Source: Planctomycetaceae bacterium UBA4732
GTDB taxonomy: Bacteria; Planctomycetota; Planctomycetia; Gemmatales; Gemmataceae
Reading direction: 5' to 3'
Length of the DNA: 12,600 nucleotides
NCBI GenBank assembly: GCA_002404095.1
Contig: DHJA01000297.1
Coordinates: 70,696 to 83,295, forward strand
The translations under genes were made by a program, and so were the position numbers. The notes below the pieces were generated by a model, which was given only the letters and a program-made list of their open reading frames with translations, was not told where the DNA came from and made no database searches. Position 1 is the first letter of the stretch. Every line of letters starts with the position of its first letter. Below, piece by piece: positions 1 through 5,757 of the stretch.

Positions 1-18
1 TTCGGGTCGCGGCTAAAC
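1..18. repeat. Right half-arm of a dispersed palindromic element, cut by the window edge
   Basis: The first 18 bases (TTCGGGTCGCGGCTAAAC) are identical to the end of the right arm of the perfect inverted repeat at 5655-5717. A T5 run follows at 21-25, much as a T5 run follows the complete copy. The upstream arm would lie outside the window. The placement, just before aroDE and probably after another gene, suggests a 3'-end hairpin or terminator of the preceding gene. That role is inferred; the sequence identity is seen directly. Confidence 0.7.
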
Positions 19-46
19 AGTTTTTAGACATGCGAGGGCCAACGGC

Positions 47-1579
47 GTGAGTCTGACGGACGTGGACCCGATTTGCGTGATTATCGGCCGCACCCGGCAC
101 AAGATGGTGCTGGCCGAGATCCAGGAGGCCGCCAAGCGCGGCGCCCGGTTGATCGAGGTGCGCCTCGACTTCCTCGCCAAGGCGCCGGACTTTAAGCGCT
201 TATTAGCCGAAAAACCATGCCCTATGGTGGCGACCGTGCGCCGGCGCGAAGACGGCGGCCGTTGGGCCGGCGCCGAAGACGAGCGGCGGATGCTGCTGCG
301 CCAGTGCATCGTGGGCGGCTTCGATTGGGTCGATCTCGAAACCGACGTGGCCGACGCCATTCCCCGCTTCGGCGAGGTGCGCCGCATCGTCAGCTACCAC
401 AACATGCGCGAAACGCCCGACGATCTTGAGAAAATCCACGAGGCCATGTGCAAACAGGACGCCGACGTGGTGAAGCTGGCCGTGCGGGCGCAAAAGCCGA
501 GCGACGGCTTGCGCGTCCTGGCTCTCATGGAGAAGCCGGCCAAACCGACCGTGGGCATCGCCATGGGCGACGTTGGCTTGTTTACGCGACTCCTGGGCGG
601 CAAGTACGGCGCCCCGTTCACTTACGCCGCCTTCAACAAGGACCGCGCCATCGCGCCCGGCCTGCCGTCCTTCCACGAACTCACGCAGATTTATCACTAC
701 CACAAGATCAACGCGGATACGCAAGTCTTCGGCGTCCTCGGCGATCCGGTGGCGCACAGCCTCAGCCCGCTCATCCATAACGAAGCCTTCCGGGCGGCGG
801 GCCTGAACGCCGTTTATCTCCCCTTCCGCGTGGCCCGCGCCGACCTGACGACGTTCTTGAAGGAATTCGACCGTATTCCGGTGCGCGGCTACAGTGTGAC
901 CATCCCTCACAAGGAGGCGGTCGTCGCCGCGGCCCAACATCGAGACCCGGCGGTGGTCGAGACGCAGGCCGCCAATACGCTGGTGCGCGCGGAGGACGGC
1001 CTGCACGCCTACAACACCGATTTTACCGGCGTATTGGAGACATTGCGCGCTCGCCTGACGGGAGAGGAGGAGGGCATGTCGCCGTTGCACGACAAAGCCA
1101 TATTGGTGCTCGGCGCCGGCGGCGTGGCCCGCGCGGTGACTTATGCGGTGCGCCGCGAGGGCGCCCTGGTGACAATCGCCAACCGCACGCCGGAGCGCGG
1201 CCACAAGCTGGCGGAAGAGGTCGGCTGCCGCAACGTCGATTGGGCGGCGCGACACAACGTCATCTGCGACATCCTTATTAATTGCACGTCGGTGGGGATG
1301 CACCCCAACGTGGACGAGTCGCCGGTCCATCCGAGTTTTCTGAAACCAGGCCTAACCGTGTTCGACACCGTTTACACTCCGGAAACGACGCTTCTCGTCA
1401 AGGAAGCGCGCGACCGCGGCTGCACCGTCGTGACTGGGGTGGAGCTGTTCGTCCGTCAGGCCGCGCTGCAATTCCAGCTGTTCACCGGCCGCGAAGCGCC
1501 GGTCGAGCTGATTGGCAAGGTCGTCAAACGGACGCTGTCGCCGGTGGCGATCCGGGCGGATGAGGAAGACGAACCGTGA
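47..1579 (+). CDS. aroDE: Fused 3-dehydroquinate dehydratase (type I) / shikimate dehydrogenase
   Basis: A 510-residue bifunctional cytosolic enzyme for steps 3 and 4 of the shikimate pathway: dehydroquinate to dehydroshikimate, then NADPH-dependent reduction to shikimate. Residues 8-222 form the type I dehydroquinase barrel, with E37/R39/D41 (EVRLD), the catalytic His118 (SYHN), the Schiff-base Lys143 (VVKLA) and Arg181. Residues 226-500 form shikimate dehydrogenase: the shikimate-binding HSLS near 237-240, Lys289 (TIPHKE), Asp325 (NTDFTG), the glycine-rich loop GAGGVA (356-361) and the NADP-type NRT (379-381). The GTG start at 47 is preceded by GAGGG at 34-38; a nearby ATG at 30 is out of frame. 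The stop overlaps aroK by 4 nt. The dehydroquinase loop reads APGLPS where the E. coli enzyme has APGQ. Plants have a similar fusion, and planctomycetes commonly carry this arrangement. Confidence 0.95.
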   Translation: MSLTDVDPICVIIGRTRHKMVLAEIQEAAKRGARLIEVRLDFLAKAPDFKRLLAEKPCPMVATVRRREDGGRWAGAEDERRMLLRQCIVGGFDWVDLETDVADAIPRFGEVRRIVSYHNMRETPDDLEKIHEAMCKQDADVVKLAVRAQKPSDGLRVLALMEKPAKPTVGIAMGDVGLFTRLLGGKYGAPFTYAAFNKDRAIAPGLPSFHELTQIYHYHKINADTQVFGVLGDPVAHSLSPLIHNEAFRAAGLNAVYLPFRVARADLTTFLKEFDRIPVRGYSVTIPHKEAVVAAAQHRDPAVVETQAANTLVRAEDGLHAYNTDFTGVLETLRARLTGEEEGMSPLHDKAILVLGAGGVARAVTYAVRREGALVTIANRTPERGHKLAEEVGCRNVDWAARHNVICDILINCTSVGMHPNVDESPVHPSFLKPGLTVFDTVYTPETTLLVKEARDRGCTVVTGVELFVRQAALQFQLFTGREAPVELIGKVVKRTLSPVAIRADEEDEP

Positions 1580-2109
1580 TTGGCGACCGGCCGGTGTTCC
1601 TGATCGGCCCTCGCGGCAGCGGCAAGACTACCATCGCCCGGCTGGTGGCCGCTCGCCTCGGTTGGGACTGGGTGGACGCCGACGATGTGCTGGAAACGCG
1701 CTATGGCAAGTCGATCCGCGCCATCTTCGCGGAGGAAGGCGAGACGGCGTTTCGCGATAAGGAAGCGACAGTATTGGCCAAACTGTGCGGCCGACGGCGC
1801 TGCGTCGTCTCCACGGGCGGCGGCGTTGTGGTACGCCAGGCCAACCGGGCGCTATTGCGGGCGTCCGGCTATGTGGTCTGGCTGACGGCCGACGCGGAAA
1901 CACTCTGGCGCCGGCTGCAAGACGACGACGGCGAACGCCGGCCGGCGCTGGGCGTGGGCGGGCGGGCGGAGGTCGAGGAAATTTTGCGCGTCCGCCAACC
2001 GTGGTACGAGGAGTGCGCCCATCTAACGGTGCAAACCGAAGGAAAAACGCCCGAAGCGCTGGCGGAAGAAATCGCGCTCATGATCCAGAGCGGCAATGAC
2101 GCTGTTTAG
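1576..2109 (+). CDS. aroK: Shikimate kinase
   Basis: Phosphorylates shikimate at the 3-hydroxyl with ATP, the step after AroDE. The 177-residue length is normal for the family. Visible motifs are the P-loop GPRGSGKTT (11-19), the D34-A-D36 shikimate/Mg site, Arg60 in FRDKE, the shikimate-binding STGGG (79-83), an Arg-Pro pair (ERRPAL) at the lid, and the late Arg in RQPWYEE. Its GTG start overlaps the aroDE TGA as GTGA, which points to translational coupling. The last Val codon and the TAG stop are supplied by the left arm of the dispersed palindromic repeat at 2104-2130. I chose the GTG because the P-loop sits at the usual distance from it and no better start is visible. Confidence 0.94.
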   Translation: MIGDRPVFLIGPRGSGKTTIARLVAARLGWDWVDADDVLETRYGKSIRAIFAEEGETAFRDKEATVLAKLCGRRRCVVSTGGGVVVRQANRALLRASGYVVWLTADAETLWRRLQDDDGERRPALGVGGRAEVEEILRVRQPWYEECAHLTVQTEGKTPEALAEEIALMIQSGNDAV

Positions 2110-2130
2110 CCGCGACCCGACAGGGGAGCG
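2104..2130. repeat. Solitary left half-arm of the GTTTAG palindromic element
   Basis: GTTTAGCCGCGACCCGA at 2104-2120, followed by CAGGGGAGCG, matches the left arm of the complete element at 5655-5682, with a single inserted C before AGGGG. No right arm follows, so this copy cannot form the long hairpin. That fits continued transcription into the prepilin peptidase gene 33 nt downstream of the aroK stop. The aroK stop codon (2107-2109) lies inside the repeat. Confidence 0.75.
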
Positions 2131-2142
2131 TGAAGGAACCGA

Positions 2143-3252
2143 ATGTTCTACCTCTGGCTCGGTTTCGTGTTCCTCATCGGCGCCGTGGTCGGCAGCTTCA
2201 TCAACGTCTGCATCGCCCGTTTGCCTTTCGAGAAGAGCATTCTTTGGCCCGGTTCGCGCTGCGGCCGTTGCCTACAGCCCATCCACGCCCTCGACAACCT
2301 TCCCTTGCTCGGCTACTGGCTGCTTCGCGGCCGTTGCCGCTCATGCGGTCAACGGTTCTCCGTCAGCTATTTCTCCGTCGAATTGTTCACTGCCTGCGCC
2401 TTCGCCGGCCTCTTTTATCTGGAAATCGGCCGTAACATCCTCGATTTACCCTATTTGAAGGATCGAGAACGGGAAATCCAGTGGGGACTAATGCCATTGC
2501 AAGCGTGGGCCGTCTTCTTCTGGCACGCGACTTTACTCGGCTTCCTCATCACGACCTCCTTGTGCGACCTCCAACATCTTGAAGTGCCGTTAAGCGTCAC
2601 CGTCTGCGGTACGGTCGTCGGCCTGATCGGGGCGACGTTCCTGGCCTGGCCGTTTCCCGACGCGGCGCCGGTCCCTCCCGGTCCGCTGGGACCGCCAATC
2701 TCGCCGGGCCTCTACCCGTGGCCAGTCTGGCTGCCGGCCCAGTTGCCGTCGTGGATGCCGCCCGGCAGCTGGCAACTCGGCTTCGCCACAGGCTTGGCCG
2801 GGGCGCTCGTCGGCATGATGACGCTGCGGTGTGTGCGTTTCCTTTTCGGACTGGGCCGCGGCAAGGAAGGGCTGGGGATCGGCGACGCCGACGTGATGAT
2901 GATGGCCGGCGCCTTCCTCGGTTGGCAGCCGACGCTGCTCGCCTTCTTCGTCGGCGTCTTCGTCGCCCTGTTTTTCGGAGTCGTTCAGCTCATACGCAAG
3001 GGCGATCAGGCGCTGGCGTTCGCCCCCGCCCTGGCCGTCGGAGTGATGCTCACGCTACTGATCTGGCCCACCGTCAGCCGGACGCCGAACGTCTTTCTAC
3101 TCTTCTCGGAGGCGTGGCTGTTGGGAGGCGTCGTCGCGGTCGGAGCCGTACTCTTTTTGAGCGCGAGCTTTATGCTGCGCCTCGTTCGCGGCCCCGAACC
3201 CGCGCAGGCCGTCGAGGGTCAGGAGAAGAAAGCCGGAGGAGGCGCGACATGA
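2143..3252 (+). CDS. Type IV prepilin peptidase / N-methyltransferase (A24 family)
   Basis: An inner-membrane aspartic protease that removes the leader of type IV pilin or type II secretion pseudopilins and methylates the new N-terminus. Signatures are GSFINV (17-22) after the first membrane segment, a cytoplasmic zinc site with paired cysteines (C40/C43 and C65/C68), the first catalytic Asp142 (CDLQHLEVP) and the second, Asp248, in GIGD followed by a conserved GAFLGW. About eight hydrophobic segments are visible. At 369 residues it is longer than typical PilD (about 290) because of a Pro/Trp-rich insert near residues 175-210 between the two catalytic aspartates. GAAGGAA at 2132-2138 precedes the ATG. 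The stop overlaps hisH as ATGA. No pilin gene is nearby, so the substrates must be encoded elsewhere. PilD or GspO assignment cannot be decided here. Confidence 0.9.
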   Translation: MFYLWLGFVFLIGAVVGSFINVCIARLPFEKSILWPGSRCGRCLQPIHALDNLPLLGYWLLRGRCRSCGQRFSVSYFSVELFTACAFAGLFYLEIGRNILDLPYLKDREREIQWGLMPLQAWAVFFWHATLLGFLITTSLCDLQHLEVPLSVTVCGTVVGLIGATFLAWPFPDAAPVPPGPLGPPISPGLYPWPVWLPAQLPSWMPPGSWQLGFATGLAGALVGMMTLRCVRFLFGLGRGKEGLGIGDADVMMMAGAFLGWQPTLLAFFVGVFVALFFGVVQLIRKGDQALAFAPALAVGVMLTLLIWPTVSRTPNVFLLFSEAWLLGGVVAVGAVLFLSASFMLRLVRGPEPAQAVEGQEKKAGGGAT

Positions 3253-3863
3253 ACAACATTGTGATCGTCGATTATGGCATGGCCAACCTGCGCAGCGTGC
3301 AGAAAGCGTTCGAGAAGGTAGGCCATACGGCCGTCATCACCGGCGATCCCAACCGCGTTGCCGAGGCGGACAAAGTCGTGTTGCCCGGCGTCGGCGCCTT
3401 CCGCGACGCCATCGCCCGGCTGCATGAAGCCGACCTCGCGGCGCCGATTATGGCACATTTACGATCCGGCAAGCCATTTTTCGGCATCTGCCTTGGTCTC
3501 CAGCTTCTTTTCACCACCAGCTACGAGGACGGCGTTCACCACGGCCTCGACTACTTTCGCGGCGAAGTGGTACGCTTTAAGGATATTCCCGGTCTTAAAG
3601 TGCCCCATATGGGCTGGAACCAGCTGCGCGTACGCCGGCCGGCCCCGCCGTTGGCAGGACTGCCGCCGGACTCGTCGGTCTACTTCGTCCACTCCTTTTA
3701 CGCCGCTCCGAAGGATGAAACGATCATCGCCACGGAGACGGATTATCCGACGCCGTTCGCATCGGCCGTCTGGCGCGATAATGTATTCGCCACGCAGTTT
3801 CACCCGGAGAAGAGCCAGAGCATCGGCCTGAAAATGCTGCGCCGGTTCGCGGAATGGAAGTGA
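3249..3863 (+). CDS. hisH: Imidazole glycerol phosphate synthase, glutaminase subunit
   Basis: A class I glutamine amidotransferase that supplies ammonia to HisF for making imidazole glycerol phosphate and AICAR in histidine synthesis. The 204-residue protein has the usual family length. Visible motifs are VDYGMANLRSV (7-17), PGVGAF (46-51), the nucleophile elbow GICLGLQ with Cys81, PHMGWNQ, YFVHSFY, and the His185/Glu187 pair of the catalytic triad (QFHPEKSQ). The ATG at 3249 overlaps the prepilin peptidase TGA by 4 nt. The same frame stays open upstream, but the conserved N-terminus begins exactly at this ATG. hisF is not in the window, and hisA lies 1 kb downstream beyond an opposing gene. 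The TGA stop lies in a 16-bp palindrome shared with the convergent phosphatase. Confidence 0.96.
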   Translation: MNNIVIVDYGMANLRSVQKAFEKVGHTAVITGDPNRVAEADKVVLPGVGAFRDAIARLHEADLAAPIMAHLRSGKPFFGICLGLQLLFTTSYEDGVHHGLDYFRGEVVRFKDIPGLKVPHMGWNQLRVRRPAPPLAGLPPDSSVYFVHSFYAAPKDETIIATETDYPTPFASAVWRDNVFATQFHPEKSQSIGLKMLRRFAEWK

Positions 3864-3874
3864 AGCGCTTCACT
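3859..3874. terminator. 16-bp perfect palindrome spanning two convergent stop codons
   Basis: AGTGAAGCGCTTCACT reads the same on both strands and contains the hisH stop (TGA, 3861-3863) and the phosphatase stop (TCA on the + strand, 3870-3872) at mirror positions. Only 6 nt separate the two genes. Either transcript could fold it as a 6-bp stem with a GCGC loop. A bidirectional terminator role is an inference and would be weak: no T-run follows on either side. Confidence 0.4.
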
Positions 3875-4769
3875 CGTCAAACCGCGCCACGACCACGGTG
3901 ACGTTATCCTTGCCGCCCTTCTCGTTAGCCCGCTTCACCAACTGATCGCACGCCTCCGATGTGTGAGGAGTGCCACCCAGGATATTCAGGATGTCTTCGT
4001 CGGAAACCATCTCCGTCAGGCCGTCGGAACAGAGCATCAGGCAGTCGCCGCCTTCCAGCGCCATCTTGTGCATTTCCACCTGGACGCCTGGATCATCGCC
4101 GCCGACGACGTTGGTTACGACGTGACGATAAGCGTGGTTGACGGCCTCTTCCGGCTTGAGGACTCCGCGCCGCACCATTTCCGCCACGAAAGTATGGTCG
4201 CGCGTCAGCCGATAGAGCAGGCCGTTTCGCAGCAAGTAACAACGACTGTCGCCGACGTGGGCGACGAATAGTTCGCGATGGCCAAAGTAACCCAGCGTCA
4301 TCGTCGTGGCCATGCCGTGCCATTCGGGATGCTTGTCCGCTTCGTCGATGACTTTGTCGTTGGCCTGTGACAACGCCTTTTGAAATTCCAGCAAAATCGG
4401 ATCGCCAGCCGCCGTGGGACGCAGGTGGGAACACCATTTGAGCGTATCGACGACGAATTTCCCAATCGAATTGACGGCCATCTCGCTGGCCTTTTCGCCG
4501 GCGGCGTGGCCCCCGACGCCGTCGGCCACGACAAACAGGTAGCCCTCCGGCGCGCCGAGTTGCACTTCGGGCTGCTCCATGCTGGTTTGCAGCACTCGCA
4601 ACGCCCTCGAAAGGACGGCGATCAGAAATTGATCTTCATTCGAGGTCCGTTTTCTCCCCGTATCGGTTTGTCCGTGCGCGCGGAGGCGCAAGGGCCGTCG
4701 AGCTTCTAGCGGGACGTTGGCGACTGATGGGTGCCCGGCAGTGGCGGCCTGATCGATGGTGTCCGACAT
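3870..4769 (-). CDS. PP2C-type serine/threonine protein phosphatase
   Basis: A metal-dependent (Mn/Mg) protein phosphatase of 299 residues, probably cytosolic, since no signal peptide or membrane segment is seen; it would oppose Ser/Thr kinases. The PP2C motifs appear in order: RTSNEDQ (41-47), VADGVGGHAAGE (81-92, metal Asp83), GMATTMT (152-158), VGDSRCYLL (172-180), LTRDHT (188-193), LCSDGLTEMVSDEDI (246-260, metal Asp249) and GGKDNVTVVVA (285-295, metal Asp288). The ATG at 4769 is chosen over an upstream in-frame start at 4883 because GGGAGGA (complement of 4776-4782) sits 6 nt before it and the earlier 38 residues look unlike protein. It lies between hisH and hisA in opposite orientation. 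No partner kinase gene is visible here. Confidence 0.93.
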   Translation of the reverse strand: MSDTIDQAATAGHPSVANVPLEARRPLRLRAHGQTDTGRKRTSNEDQFLIAVLSRALRVLQTSMEQPEVQLGAPEGYLFVVADGVGGHAAGEKASEMAVNSIGKFVVDTLKWCSHLRPTAAGDPILLEFQKALSQANDKVIDEADKHPEWHGMATTMTLGYFGHRELFVAHVGDSRCYLLRNGLLYRLTRDHTFVAEMVRRGVLKPEEAVNHAYRHVVTNVVGGDDPGVQVEMHKMALEGGDCLMLCSDGLTEMVSDEDILNILGGTPHTSEACDQLVKRANEKGGKDNVTVVVARFDE

Positions 4770-4847
4770 GGCATATCCTCCCAGAGTGAGAATAGGATTT
4801 TTCGCCTCTCGTGGCGAGAGCCGCCCTCCGGAATTCTTCACAGGCGC

Positions 4848-4876
4848 TTGCAATTCACCTTTCGGTCGCCTACAGT
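4848..4876 (+). promoter_or_regulatory. Candidate sigma70-like promoter for hisA
   Basis: TTGCAA (4848-4853) and TACAGT (4871-4876) are separated by exactly 17 nt in the 159-bp gap between the divergent phosphatase and hisA starts. A start site near 4883 would leave a leader of about 46 nt. The match is by eye only. The -35 box is self-complementary, so it cannot show direction alone. Confidence 0.4.
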
Positions 4877-4928
4877 GGCGCACGACGCGATTCCGCGTCG
4901 CCGCCGAACCCGACGGAGGAAACGCCGC

Positions 4929-5660
4929 GTGCTGATTCTGCCGGCCATCGATTTACGGGGCGGTCAGTGTGTGCGCCTGCGACAAGGCGATTATACCCGC
5001 GAAACCGTCTTCGGCGCCGACCCCGCCGCCATGGCGCGCCGTTGGGTCGAACAGGGCGCTGCGTACATACATCTCGTCGATCTTGACGGCGCCCGTGAGG
5101 GCCGGCCGGTCAACGGCGCCAGCGTTCGCGCCATTGTCGCCGCCGCTGGCGTTCCCTGCCAACTCGGCGGCGGTCTGCGCTCCGACGCTCACGTCCAGGA
5201 AGCGCTCGCCTGGGGCGTAACGCGCGTCGTCATCGGCACACGCGCTTTACGCGATCCCGAATGGTGTCAATCTCTATGCCGGCGTTTCCCTGACCGCATC
5301 GCCATCGGCATTGACGCCCGTGCCGGCCGCGTCGCCGTGGAAGGCTGGATGGAGGCGTCGGATCGCTCCGCCCTTGACTTCGCGCGGCAGTGCGGCGAAT
5401 GGGGAGCCGCCGCCATCATTTACACCGATATCAGCCGCGACGGCATGTTGGAAGGACCGAACGTCGAGGCCACGGCGGAGCTGGCGGCGGCGGTCGCCGT
5501 CCCGGTGATCGCGTCCGGCGGCGTGACCACGCTCGACGACGTGGGCCGACTGGCGCGGCGCGGGCTGTATGGCTGCATCGTCGGCCGCGCGTTGTATGAG
5601 GGCCGTCTCGATTTGGCGGCGGCGGTGGCCTTGGCGCACCGCGAACAAGCGGACGTTTAG
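4929..5660 (+). CDS. hisA: ProFAR isomerase (HisA)
   Basis: 1-(5-phosphoribosyl)-5-[(5-phosphoribosylamino)methylideneamino]imidazole-4-carboxamide isomerase, a TIM barrel doing the Amadori rearrangement before HisHF in histidine synthesis. The 243-residue length is typical. The first strand LPAIDLRGG carries the catalytic Asp8. IHLVDLDGA (47-54), QLGGGLR (78-84), GIDAR with the second catalytic Asp129, YTDISRDGM (165-173) and the phosphate loop IASGGV (194-199) follow in order. The GTG at 4929 has GGAGGA at 4915-4920, 8 nt upstream, and places LPAIDLRGG at the normal N-terminus. The open frame upstream of 4929 shows nothing conserved. The last Val codon and TAG stop are part of the palindromic element at 5655-5717. 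It appears to have its own promoter and is separated from hisH by the opposing phosphatase. Confidence 0.95.
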   Translation: MLILPAIDLRGGQCVRLRQGDYTRETVFGADPAAMARRWVEQGAAYIHLVDLDGAREGRPVNGASVRAIVAAAGVPCQLGGGLRSDAHVQEALAWGVTRVVIGTRALRDPEWCQSLCRRFPDRIAIGIDARAGRVAVEGWMEASDRSALDFARQCGEWGAAAIIYTDISRDGMLEGPNVEATAELAAAVAVPVIASGGVTTLDDVGRLARRGLYGCIVGRALYEGRLDLAAAVALAHREQADV

Positions 5661-5717
5661 CCGCGACCCGAAGGGGAGCGCGTCTCCCGCGCGCTCCCCT
5701 TCGGGTCGCGGCTAAAC
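5655..5717. repeat. Complete palindromic element (28-bp perfect arms), probable terminator of hisA
   Basis: The left arm 5655-5682 (starting GTTTAGCCGCGACCC) and right arm 5690-5717 (ending TCGCGGCTAAAC) are perfect reverse complements over 28 bp around a 7-nt loop (TCTCCCG). A T5 run lies at 5723-5727. The hisA stop TAG (5658-5660) is inside the left arm. Half copies are found at 1-18 (right arm) and 2104-2130 (left arm), so this is a dispersed family. The long GC-rich hairpin could end transcription or protect mRNA 3' ends; the function is inferred. Confidence 0.85.
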
Positions 5718-5757
5718 GAAACTTTTTCTCTTCACACTCTGGCAATGGGACGCAACC

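Noticed and set aside
203..1330. Long open frame on the - strand (375 codons)
   Set aside because: It lies wholly antisense to aroDE, whose two domains show all catalytic motifs. The His/Arg/Ala-rich translation is typical of an antisense GC-rich shadow.
2718..3248. In-frame upstream extension of hisH
   Set aside because: The translation is Arg-rich with no motif, and it overlaps the prepilin peptidase. The conserved HisH N-terminus begins at ATG 3249.
4770..4883. N-terminal extension of the PP2C phosphatase
   Set aside because: The strong GGGAGGA before ATG 4769 and the lack of conserved residues upstream favour the shorter protein.
4731..4928. Upstream extension of hisA to an ATG at 4731
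   Set aside because: GTG 4929 has a well-placed GGAGGA, and the extension would overlap the start of the divergent phosphatase gene.
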